7,145 nt of DNA from Sphingomonadales bacterium UBA6171. GTDB taxonomy: Bacteria; Pseudomonadota; Alphaproteobacteria; Sphingomonadales; Sphingomonadaceae. Shown here piece after piece: positions 1 to 6,187 of the stretch (position 1 is its first letter; the number at the start of each line of letters is the position of its first letter). A program made the position numbers and the translations under genes. The notes beneath the pieces are model-generated. The model searched no databases. It worked only from the letters and a program-made list of their open reading frames with translations, and had not been told where the DNA came from. The stretch lies in assembly GCA_002422985.1 (NCBI GenBank), contig DITZ01000028.1:18442-25586 (forward strand), read 5' to 3'.

Positions 1-624
1 ACCGATGCCGCAACCGCCGATGTGGCGGAAATGGTGCTGGGCGCCATCAACAAGGAACTGGCGCGCTGGATCAATGATGCGGGCGCGCGGGCCGTTGGGC
101 TTTCCGGCAAGGATGCGCGGCTGATCCTGGCGGAAAAGGTGAAGCGGACCACGCGCGACCCGGACAGCAATATCGAGCGGGTGGTGGACCTGGGCTTTGT
201 GGGCGAGCCGGCGGCCATCGACCGGACGGTGCTGGACGTGCTGACCAATGCCGACATCATTCCCGTGATCGCACCCGTGGGCATGGGGGCTGACGGGCAT
301 ACCTATAATATCAATGCCGATACCTGTGCCGGGGCGGTGGCGGCCGCGCTGGGGGCGGCGCGGCTGTTTCTGCTGACCGATGTGGCCGGCGTGCTGGACC
401 GGGATGGCGCGCTGCTGACCGATCTGGACCCGCAACAGATTGCAGCACTGGTGGCGGATGGCACGGTCAATGGCGGGATGATTCCCAAGCTGGAAACCTG
501 CGTGGCGGCGGTCAATGGCGGGGTGGGTGCCGCCGTCATTCTTGACGGGCGCGTGCCACATGCCATGCTGCTGGAAATATTCACGGCGAAAGGCGCCGGA
601 ACGCTGGTGCGGAGGACAGTATGA
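1..624 (+). CDS. argB: Acetylglutamate kinase, 3' part (5' end outside window)
   Basis: Phosphorylates N-acetyl-L-glutamate with ATP, the second step of arginine (ornithine) synthesis in the cytoplasm. The frame is open from base 1, so the start lies upstream. The 207 visible residues match the C-terminal two thirds of the usual ~290-300 residue enzyme. Visible family motifs (numbered from the first codon here) are YNINADTCAGAVA at 102-114, the nucleotide-side LLTDVAGVLD at 124-133, GGMIPK at 158-163 with its conserved lysine, and the closing ILDGRVPHAMLLEIF stretch near 180-194. These are characteristic of ArgB within the amino acid kinase superfamily. The stop codon overlaps the next gene's ATG in an ATGA arrangement, so the two are probably co-transcribed and translationally coupled. 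Whether the enzyme is arginine-inhibited cannot be judged, because the N-terminal helix that would tell is missing. Confidence 0.96.
   Translation, partial: TDAATADVAEMVLGAINKELARWINDAGARAVGLSGKDARLILAEKVKRTTRDPDSNIERVVDLGFVGEPAAIDRTVLDVLTNADIIPVIAPVGMGADGHTYNINADTCAGAVAAALGAARLFLLTDVAGVLDRDGALLTDLDPQQIAALVADGTVNGGMIPKLETCVAAVNGGVGAAVILDGRVPHAMLLEIFTAKGAGTLVRRTV
611..615 (+). promoter_or_regulatory. Ribosome binding site for the exported-protein gene
   Basis: GGAGG lies inside the last codons of argB, 5 bases before the ATG at 621. It fixes the start of the downstream gene and supports the ATGA overlap as genuine. Confidence 0.75.
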
Positions 625-1061
625 AGCATGTTATCATGGCGCTGGGCGCGCTGATCGCGGTGCCGGTTGCGGCGCAGGGCGTGCCGGTCACGGGTTCCGG
701 CAAGGCGGCGCTGGGCGAGGTGTGGGTGTGGCCGGTGATGTTCCAGCAGGCGCTGGCACCGCTGGCGCCGCTGTCTGGCCGGGTGGTGCGCGAGGGCCTG
801 TGCCCGGACATCAGGGTTGGCGACGACCGGGTGCTGTATAAATATGATGTGGAAGCGAAATTCCGTTCGCGCGGGGTGGAGAACAAGCGCTGGGAAGTGC
901 GCGACCTGCGGATTGTGAACCCCAGTGGCTGCGCCGCGATGGACGCGGAAGTGGCCACGCTGATGCGGCAGGCCGTGCCGCAGTTTGCCGAACCGCGGGA
1001 AGACAGTGACAAAAATGGCTGGACGCGGATTCCGCGCATTGAATTGCGGGTGGTGGATTGA
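621..1061 (+). CDS. Probable exported protein of unknown function
   Basis: A 146-residue protein of a family I do not recognise. It begins with a short positively charged start (MKH), a hydrophobic stretch at about residues 4-18 and a V-A-A signal peptidase I type site before Q19, so a Sec signal peptide and a mature protein of about 128 residues in the periplasm are likely. The mature part has two cysteines, C61 and C104, that could form a disulfide. It is otherwise mixed charged and hydrophobic with no transmembrane segment. A strong GGAGG lies 5 bases upstream and the ATG overlaps the argB stop. Codon use looks like the neighbours, which favours a real gene over the overlapping antisense frames. 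Despite the coupling to argB, nothing in the protein suggests a part in arginine synthesis. Confidence 0.85.
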   Translation: MKHVIMALGALIAVPVAAQGVPVTGSGKAALGEVWVWPVMFQQALAPLAPLSGRVVREGLCPDIRVGDDRVLYKYDVEAKFRSRGVENKRWEVRDLRIVNPSGCAAMDAEVATLMRQAVPQFAEPREDSDKNGWTRIPRIELRVVD

Positions 1062-1080
1062 CGAAGCGCTGACCGGGTTG

Positions 1081-1135
1081 TTGGTGGAGCGGGGACACCC
1101 CTCCACCAAGCTGCTCTCCCCCCCGCAGGGGGAGG
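1081..1135. repeat. Two-hairpin intergenic repeat element, possible bidirectional terminator
   Basis: It sits between the exported-protein gene and the converging metK. The first hairpin is a perfect 9-bp inverted repeat, TTGGTGGAG (1081-1089) and CTCCACCAA (1101-1109), with an 11-base loop. The second is CTCCCCC (1116-1122) and GGGGGAG (1128-1134) with a 5-base loop. The second hairpin resembles the motif at 4071-4097 upstream of the trmJ-like gene, so this looks like one copy of a dispersed REP-like palindromic repeat. Its place between two convergent stop codons would suit transcription termination from both sides, but there is no clear T-run. Confidence 0.6.
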
Positions 1136-1139
1136 AATA

Positions 1140-2360
1140 TCAGACGGCGGCTTTCAGCGCTTCGGCCAGATCGGTCTTTTCCCAGGAGAAGCCGCCGTCT
1201 GCGTCTGGCTGGCGGCCGAAATGGCCGTAGGCGGCCGTGCGCAGATAGATGGGGCGGTTGAGGCCCAGATGGGTGCGGATGCCCTTGGGCGTCAGGCGCA
1301 CCAGTTGCGGCAGGGCCTTCTCGATGCGGTCTTCCGATACGGTGCCGGTGCCGTGGGTGTCCACCAGGATGGAGAGGGGTTCAGCCACACCGATGGCGTA
1401 GCTGAGCTGGATGGTGGCGCGGCGCGCGAGCCCGGAGGCGACGATGTTTTTCGCCAGATAGCGGCAGATATAGGCGGCTGAGCGGTCCACCTTGGTGGGA
1501 TCCTTGCCGCTGAACGCGCCGCCGCCGTGCGGGGCGGCACCGCCATAGGTGTCCACGATAATCTTGCGGCCGGTAAGGCCGGCGTCGCCATCGGGGCCGC
1601 CGATTTCAAACAGGCCGGTGGGGTTCACATAGATGCTGGACTGGGCCGGCAGCCAGCCCTTGGGGAGGATATCCTCAAACACCGTCATCACATAGTCGCG
1701 CAGACGCTTCTGGCCGGCGTCATTGGAGAGTGAGGCGCTGTGCTGGGTGGAGACAACCAGCGCCGACGCGCCGACGGGACGCTCATATTCATAGTTCAGC
1801 GTGACCTGGCTCTTGGCGTCCGGCTCCAGGAAATCGACGACCCTGTTATGCCGGTCGGCCGCCATGCGCTCCAGAATGCGGTGCGAATAATAGAGGGTGG
1901 CCGGCATCAGCCCTTCGGTTTCGTCGGTCGCATAGCCGAACATGATGCCCTGATCGCCGGCGCCTTCGTCCTTGTTGCCGCTTTCATCGACGCCCTGGGC
2001 GATATGGTCGGACTGGCCGTGCAGATGGTTTTCGAAGGTGGCGGTCTGCCAGTGGAAGCCTTCCTGCTCATAGCCGATGGCGCGCACGGTGCCGCGCACC
2101 GCCTGTTCAATCTGGTCGCGCACGCCGGGGGCCCAGCCGCCGGTGTCCGGATTGGCGGCAAGGTCGAACACGCCCTTGCAGCGGATCTCGCCGGCCAGCC
2201 AGATGCGCTGCGTGGTGACGAGCGTTTCGCAGGCGATGCGGGCCTGGGGATCGCGGGCGAGCATGAAATCGACGACGGTGTCGGAAATCTGGTCTGCCAC
2301 CTTGTCCGGATGGCCTTCGGAAACGGATTCCGAGGTGAAGGTGAAATTGCTGCGGGCCAT
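1140..2360 (-). CDS. metK: S-adenosylmethionine synthetase (methionine adenosyltransferase)
   Basis: Makes S-adenosylmethionine from methionine and ATP, releasing phosphate and pyrophosphate. It is a cytoplasmic enzyme and the methyl-donor source for the cell. At 406 residues it is a little longer than the ~384 residue E. coli enzyme. Signatures are SESVSEGHPDK at 10-20 (ATP and substrate binding), the GAGDQGIMFGYA motif at 133-144, and the glycine-rich phosphate loop GGGAFSGKDPTKVDRS at 279-294, all intact. The start is set by AGGGAG (2367-2372) six bases before the ATG. It lies 73 bases downstream of lnt on the same strand and probably has its own promoter in that gap as well as possible read-through. 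An AT-rich dyad at 2420-2439 is a candidate operator. Its stop codon abuts the 1081-1135 repeat element. Confidence 0.98.
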   Translation of the reverse strand: MARSNFTFTSESVSEGHPDKVADQISDTVVDFMLARDPQARIACETLVTTQRIWLAGEIRCKGVFDLAANPDTGGWAPGVRDQIEQAVRGTVRAIGYEQEGFHWQTATFENHLHGQSDHIAQGVDESGNKDEGAGDQGIMFGYATDETEGLMPATLYYSHRILERMAADRHNRVVDFLEPDAKSQVTLNYEYERPVGASALVVSTQHSASLSNDAGQKRLRDYVMTVFEDILPKGWLPAQSSIYVNPTGLFEIGGPDGDAGLTGRKIIVDTYGGAAPHGGGAFSGKDPTKVDRSAAYICRYLAKNIVASGLARRATIQLSYAIGVAEPLSILVDTHGTGTVSEDRIEKALPQLVRLTPKGIRTHLGLNRPIYLRTAAYGHFGRQPDADGGFSWEKTDLAEALKAAV

Positions 2361-2419
2361 AATCTGCTCCCTTTGGAAATCTCTTGTGCGCTAGCCATCG
2401 GGCGCGGTGTTGGCAAGTG

Positions 2420-2439
2420 ATATAAAGACTTGTTTATGT
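2420..2439. promoter_or_regulatory. Candidate operator upstream of metK (AT-rich dyad, SahR-like)
   Basis: A 20-bp imperfect palindrome with half-sites ATATAAAGAC and TTGTTTATGT; 7 of 10 positions are symmetric, including ATAAA/TTTAT. It lies 60-79 bases upstream of the metK start, overlaps the lnt stop codon, and stands out as AT-rich in GC-rich surroundings. From general knowledge, ArsR-type SAH-responsive regulators (SahR) of Proteobacteria use ATAAAGA/TCTTTAT-like palindromes before methionine-cycle genes, which this resembles. The assignment to SahR is inference, since no regulator gene is in the window. A weak downstream promoter candidate on the minus strand is TTGCCA, a 17-base gap, then TAGCGC. 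Confidence 0.5.
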
Positions 2440-3984
2440 CTTTCTGCGATGAAGCGCGTATCCGACTGCGATGAGCAGCAGGGCAAAGACCCCCGGCGCG
2501 ATGAGGCCGAAGCGGGCGAAGAGCGTCACAGGCCGGGGTGCCGGCAGGCGGACGCTGAGCGTCGCCGCCGCTCCGCGCGGCAGTGTGGCGAGCATGGCGC
2601 CATCCGGCCCGATCAGGCCGGTCAGCCCCGTGGGGGTGACGCGCAGGATGGGCAGCCCCTCCTCCAGCGCGCGCAGCCGTGCCTGGGCATGGTGTTGCGG
2701 GGGCCCATGATCGCCGAACCATGCGTCGTTGGAGATGGTGATGATAGCCTGCGGGCGATGGTCACGCTTTACCACGGCAGCGGGGAAGATGATTTCATAG
2801 CAGATGTTGGGGGACAGCGCCGGCAGGCCGGGGAGGTTCCAGGTGACGGGGCCATCGCCGGGCAGGAAATCGAGCGTGCCGGGGACAAGGCGCGCGAGGC
2901 CGAGCGGCTCGGCGATGGCGCGCAAGGGCAGATATTCGCCGCCGGGCACAAGGTGTGATTTATCATAGCGGGCGAGGATATTGCCCTGATAGTCCAGCGC
3001 ATAGAAACTGTTGCGGGCACCGCTTATCATGCCGTCTGCGCCGCGCTCCAGCGCCACGCCGCCGGTGACGAGCAGGGTTTGCGGCGCAAAGTCCTGGGTG
3101 AGCTGGCGGCGGAGGATGGGCATTTCCTCCATGGGAAACTCGACCGTGGCTTCGGGCCAGATGATGGCGGTGGGGTTGCCGGGGAGCGCGGCGCGGCTTT
3201 GGGCGATGGCGGCCGACAGGCTGCGTTCAAGGCCGCCGGGGGCGTTTTTGTCGGCGATGCTGGTGCCGGTTTGCACAAGCAGGAAGGTGGGGCCGCTGGC
3301 CGGCTGGCCTGACCGGGGTGGCTGGGTGAGTTTGCCGCTGAGCGCGATGGCAAGGATGGCGGCGAACAGGATGGGCGCGCCCGGTGAACGGGGCGCGAGG
3401 ATGAGGGTGGCGACGGCACCGCCGGTGAGGATGAGGATAGCGCTGAGGCCATTGGCGCCGATATGGGCGGCGAGGCCGGAGATGATGGGAAGCGGCAGGA
3501 AGGCGGCACCCAGCGGGTGCCAGGCAAAGCCGGTGAACAGCGTGCCGCGCAGGATTTCAGTGAGCGTGAACAGGCCGGCGAGCAGGAAAGTGAGGGGCAC
3601 GATGCGGCCGGTGAGCCGGCGGGCGGCATAAGCGGCGATCGCGGGATAGAGCGCGAGGAAGGCCGCCAGACCGAAAACGGCGACGATGCCCATGGCGGCC
3701 GGCATGCTGGACTGGAAGGAGAAGGCCTGGGCGATCCAGCTGAGACCGGCGGCGAAATGGGCAAGGCCAAAGGCGAGGCCGAGGCGCAGCGATTCGGACG
3801 GCGGGCGGGTGCCGAGGAGCGCGATGAACAGTGCCAGCCCGGCGATGCCGGCGATGGGGGCAGCCACCGGCTCCATGGCCATGGCGACAAGCCAGCCGGC
3901 GATAAGCGCCAGCGGATAGCGCCAGCGGGTGGCGGCCAGGCTGGCGAAGCGCTGGTGGAAGGGCGGGATCGGGAGGTTGGGCAT
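2434..3984 (-). CDS. lnt: Apolipoprotein N-acyltransferase
   Basis: Transfers an acyl chain from phospholipid to the free amino group of the lipidated N-terminal cysteine, the last step of lipoprotein maturation in the inner membrane. At 516 residues it has the expected size. Hydrophobic segments fill residues ~20-215, then a nitrilase-type (carbon-nitrogen hydrolase) domain at ~232-480, then a final membrane helix at ~492-512 and a charged tail, matching the family topology. The catalytic triad is visible as E278 in IWPEATVEFP, K342 in YDKSHLVPGGEYLPL and C395 in NICYEIIFP, with the accessory E350 and E397 also kept. The ATG at 3984 has no clear Shine-Dalgarno, so the exact start is less certain, but no better in-frame start precedes the first hydrophobic segment. 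It is upstream of metK on the same strand and divergent from the trmJ-like gene. Confidence 0.97.
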   Translation of the reverse strand: MPNLPIPPFHQRFASLAATRWRYPLALIAGWLVAMAMEPVAAPIAGIAGLALFIALLGTRPPSESLRLGLAFGLAHFAAGLSWIAQAFSFQSSMPAAMGIVAVFGLAAFLALYPAIAAYAARRLTGRIVPLTFLLAGLFTLTEILRGTLFTGFAWHPLGAAFLPLPIISGLAAHIGANGLSAILILTGGAVATLILAPRSPGAPILFAAILAIALSGKLTQPPRSGQPASGPTFLLVQTGTSIADKNAPGGLERSLSAAIAQSRAALPGNPTAIIWPEATVEFPMEEMPILRRQLTQDFAPQTLLVTGGVALERGADGMISGARNSFYALDYQGNILARYDKSHLVPGGEYLPLRAIAEPLGLARLVPGTLDFLPGDGPVTWNLPGLPALSPNICYEIIFPAAVVKRDHRPQAIITISNDAWFGDHGPPQHHAQARLRALEEGLPILRVTPTGLTGLIGPDGAMLATLPRGAAATLSVRLPAPRPVTLFARFGLIAPGVFALLLIAVGYALHRRKT

Positions 3985-4070
3985 GGGTGGGGCTTTTAGC
4001 GGTGGCGCGCGGCTTTGGGGAGGGGGGCGCGTTCCGGATGGGGAAACAGCCCATCACCATCGTCTGGATG

Positions 4071-4097
4071 CTCCCCCTCCCCTTGCGGGGGCGGAAT
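4071..4097. repeat. Second copy of CTCCCCC/GGGGG intergenic repeat
   Basis: CTCCCCC at 4071-4077, then CCCC-TTGC-GGGG at 4079-4090, followed by GCGGAATTT. The layout resembles the second hairpin at 1116-1138 (C-run, short loop, G-run, then GGAATAT), so the two are probably diverged copies of one dispersed element. This one lies in the shared upstream region of lnt and the trmJ-like gene, within a possible 5' leader of the latter. Reading it as protein gives low-complexity MLPLPLRG-type residues, which argues against starting the trmJ-like gene further upstream. Confidence 0.5.
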
Positions 4098-4115
4098 TTG
4101 GGGGTATGGGGCGTT

Positions 4116-4856
4116 ATGATTGATGAGGTTTTGCCTTTGCCGGCTGTAGTGCTGGTTCGTCCGCAACTGGGGATGAATATCGGCATGGTGGCGCGGGCCA
4201 TGGGGAATTTCGGGCTGGATGAGCTGCGGCTGGTGTCGCCGCGGGATGGATGGCCCAATCCGGATGCGGGGCCGCCGGCGGCCGGGGCGGATTGGGTGCT
4301 GGAGCGGGCCGTGGTGGTGGAATCCGTGGCTGAAGGGCTGGCGGATTGCCATCTGCTGTTTGCCACCACCATGCGGCCGCGTGAGTTGCAGGTGCCGGTG
4401 GTGACACCGCGCGAAGCGGCCCGGATGATGCGGGACGCGGCGGCCGATGGGCTGAAATCGGGCATATTGTTCGGGCCGGAGCGGTCCGGCCTGACCGCGG
4501 ATGATCTGGCGGCGGTGGGGACGATCATCACCTGCCCGGTGAACCCGGATTTCGGCTCGCTCAATCTGGCGCAGGCGGTGCTGCTGGTGGCGCATGAATG
4601 GTTTCAGGCCGAGGAGCAGCCGATGCGGGCGGCGCCGGATCGGGTGCCGGCATCACATGCGGAACTGGCGGGATTGATCGCCTTCATGGAAGACGCGCTG
4701 GAGGAAGCCGGCTTTTTTCATGTGCCGGACCGTTCGCCCGCCACCAGGCGGGCGCTCGCCTCCATGCTGGCGCGGCCGGGCTGGACGGCGCAGGAGGTGC
4801 GGACCATGCGCGGGGTGGTGCGGGCGCTTGCAGAGGAGCGCAAGCGGCGGAAGTAG
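4116..4856 (+). CDS. trmJ: TrmJ-type tRNA 2'-O-methyltransferase (SPOUT family)
   Basis: A SpoU/TrmH-class SPOUT RNA methyltransferase that uses SAM to 2'-O-methylate ribose. The closest well-known family is TrmJ, which acts on tRNA position 32. With the ATG at 4116 it has 246 residues, the usual TrmJ size. The three SPOUT motifs are present: NIGMVARAMGNFG at 21-33 with the N and R expected for SpoU enzymes, LFGPERSGL at 118-126, and NPDFGSLNLAQAV at 143-155, which with motif 2 forms the trefoil-knot SAM site. The C-terminal part (~175-246) holds a LIAFMEDALEEAGFF helix and a basic tail typical of TrmJ. In-frame ATGs at 3987, 4038 and 4068 were not chosen because that stretch contains the intergenic repeat and family homology begins at VVLVRPQLG. 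Only a weak G-rich ribosome site precedes 4116. The target nucleotide is inferred from the family. Confidence 0.9.
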   Translation: MIDEVLPLPAVVLVRPQLGMNIGMVARAMGNFGLDELRLVSPRDGWPNPDAGPPAAGADWVLERAVVVESVAEGLADCHLLFATTMRPRELQVPVVTPREAARMMRDAAADGLKSGILFGPERSGLTADDLAAVGTIITCPVNPDFGSLNLAQAVLLVAHEWFQAEEQPMRAAPDRVPASHAELAGLIAFMEDALEEAGFFHVPDRSPATRRALASMLARPGWTAQEVRTMRGVVRALAEERKRRK

Positions 4857-4859
4857 CGC

Positions 4860-5714
4860 TCAGGCGGGGATGGTGTAGCCCCGGCCCCAGACGGTTTCGA
4901 TGATACCCGCGGCACCGCTGTCGCTCAATTTGCGGCGCAGTTTGCAGATGAACACGTCGATGATCTTCATCTCCGGCTCGTCGCGTCCGGCATAAAGATG
5001 GGCGAGGAACATTTCCTTGGTGACGGTGGAGCCGCGCCGGGAGGCAAGAAACTCCAGGCAGGCAAATTCCTTGCCGGTCAACGGCACGACCAGATCATCG
5101 ACCAGCGCGCGATGCGTGGTGAAGTCGATGGTGAGCCGGCCCAGTTGCATTTTGGCGGGCGCGGTGGCGCGCGCGCGGCGCAACACCGCGTGAATGCGGG
5201 CAATCAGCTCGTCCACCTGAAAGGGCTTGGTGACATAGTCATCGGCCCCGGCGTCCAGCACATGCAGCTTTGAATCCAGCTCGGTGGCACCCGACAGGAT
5301 GATGACCGGCATGTCCGGCCGGTCTTGCCGGAAAGAGGCCAGCACGGCATGTCCGCTCATGTCCGGGAGCGACAGGTCAAGGATCGCGAGGTCGAAGCGA
5401 TAGGTGCGGGCCAGATCGACGGCGTCGCCGCCCTGCGCTGTTGCATAGACCGCGAAATTGGCGGATTCGAGCAGCCGTTCCAGCGTGTCCGTCAGCAGCC
5501 GGTCGTCGTCCACCAGCAGCAGGCGCTGCTGGCGCGCGGCCGAGGGCGTGCCATGGACGGTGCGCGACTGACCTGCGGGTGCGCCGCCGGACCCCTGGGC
5601 GGCGGCGTCAAAGGCATAGCTGCGGTTGCCATGGGTGATGCCCAGCAGGCCGCCGGTTCGGGCCGGGTGCTCCGCGCGCTGCGGGCGATCGAGTTCAGTC
5701 GTATATGGCATCAT
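4860..5714 (-). CDS. CtrA-like OmpR/PhoB-family response regulator with N-terminal extension
   Basis: A 284-residue two-component DNA-binding regulator. Residues 1-60 are an extension rich in G, A, P and R with no recognisable domain. Residues ~64-180 are the receiver: acidic pocket in LLLVDDD (65-71), phosphoacceptor D113 in ILDLSLPDMSG, S141 and K163 in VTKPF, all intact. Residues ~190-284 are a winged-helix domain very like CtrA, with LTGKEF (212-217), VTKEMFLAHLYAGRDEPE (231-248), KIIDVFICKLRRKL (250-263) and ETVWGRGY (273-280). The receiver is more diverged, the body starts LLLVDDD rather than the CtrA MRVLLIED, and the protein ends in PA rather than the Caulobacter AA degron, so I read it as a CtrA paralog. 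It lies 41 bases after the sciP-like gene, probably as one operon. AGGAG lies 5 bases before the ATG inside a hairpin. It converges on the trmJ-like gene with 3 bases between. Confidence 0.93.
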   Translation of the reverse strand: MMPYTTELDRPQRAEHPARTGGLLGITHGNRSYAFDAAAQGSGGAPAGQSRTVHGTPSAARQQRLLLVDDDRLLTDTLERLLESANFAVYATAQGGDAVDLARTYRFDLAILDLSLPDMSGHAVLASFRQDRPDMPVIILSGATELDSKLHVLDAGADDYVTKPFQVDELIARIHAVLRRARATAPAKMQLGRLTIDFTTHRALVDDLVVPLTGKEFACLEFLASRRGSTVTKEMFLAHLYAGRDEPEMKIIDVFICKLRRKLSDSGAAGIIETVWGRGYTIPA

Positions 5715-5730
5715 GTTTCTCCTGAAACAT
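5713..5730 (-). promoter_or_regulatory. Inverted repeat around the response-regulator Shine-Dalgarno and start
   Basis: A perfect 7-bp inverted repeat, ATGTTTC - AGGA - GAAACAT on the coding strand. In the transcript the four-base loop AGGA is most of the Shine-Dalgarno, the next G completes AGGAG and opens the 3' arm, and the last two stem bases are the AU of the start codon. It could act as a weak translational gate (two G-C pairs only) or, at the DNA level, as an 18-bp operator. Location and symmetry are directly visible; function is inferred. Confidence 0.55.
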
Positions 5731-5755
5731 GGGGAGGTTCGGACGCTGCATCGGG

Positions 5756-6187
5756 CTACCAGACGACCCCGGCTTCGGCGGAAGCGACAGCGGGGTGGCG
5801 GCGGGGCAGTTCGAAATCGCGGTAGAGCTGGATGCGGGTGACGCGCAGGCCCGGAACGCCGGCGCGTTCAACGGCTTGCTGCCACAGCTCCAGTTCTTCG
5901 GGCGACAGACGGTAACGGGCGCAGGCCTCGGCTTCGGAGAGCAGGCCGCCGGATATGGCGGCGAGCACCTCTGCCTTGCGGCGCACAACCCAGCGGCTTG
6001 TGTCTGGCGGCGGCAGCGTGTCGAGCGTGAGCGCGACGCCGAGCGGCCCCGGAACCGAGACGGGACGCGGTGGTGCATCCGGGAGACCGGCGTGGACCGT
6101 GAGGCCAGCGCGGTGCGCGAGGACCGGATCAGCGACCTTGTCGGTAGCTGCATCCGCATTCGCGCTTCTGACTATCAACTTGCTCAC
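5756..6187 (-). CDS. sciP: SciP-like DUF1153 protein (small CtrA inhibitory protein family)
   Basis: A 143-residue protein from a GTG start. Residues ~58-125 match the DUF1153/SciP family: LPPPDTSRWVVRRKAEVLAA, then a helix-turn-helix-like GLLSEAEACARYRLSPEELELW, then GVPGLRVTRIQLYRDFE. In Caulobacter, SciP (about 93 residues) binds the CtrA DNA-binding domain and blocks transcriptional activation. Here the core is preceded by ~57 residues of low-complexity A/P/V/D sequence and followed by ~18 residues, so it is longer than that protein. The GTG at 6187 was chosen because AAGGGGAG lies 10 bases upstream and no in-frame ATG occurs inside. The upstream in-frame ATG at 6343 lacks a ribosome site, and the 52 codons it would add read as W-, C- and R-rich non-coding sequence. 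It precedes the CtrA-like regulator by 41 bases. The family call is firm; the inhibitor role is inferred. Confidence 0.88.
   Translation of the reverse strand: MSKLIVRSANADAATDKVADPVLAHRAGLTVHAGLPDAPPRPVSVPGPLGVALTLDTLPPPDTSRWVVRRKAEVLAAISGGLLSEAEACARYRLSPEELELWQQAVERAGVPGLRVTRIQLYRDFELPRRHPAVASAEAGVVW

Noticed and set aside
2361..2433. SAM or SAH riboswitch before metK
   Set aside because: The 73-base gap shows no stem/pseudoknot pattern that I can match to a known SAM or SAH aptamer; the only clear structure is the AT-rich dyad.
1907..2722. Long antisense and alternate-frame open frames over metK, lnt and trmJ (for example 1740-2420 +, 3027-3890 -, 3557-4564 -)
   Set aside because: They are R/P/A/S-rich shadow frames of GC-rich genes with no family motifs, and they lie opposite or out of frame with proteins carrying intact catalytic residues.
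3987..4115. Upstream in-frame starts for the trmJ-like gene
   Set aside because: The added residues run through the intergenic repeat and have no family similarity; the methyltransferase fold begins just after the ATG at 4116.
4857..4859. Terminator between the convergent trmJ-like and response-regulator genes
   Set aside because: Only 3 bases separate the stop codons and no hairpin followed by a T-run is visible there.
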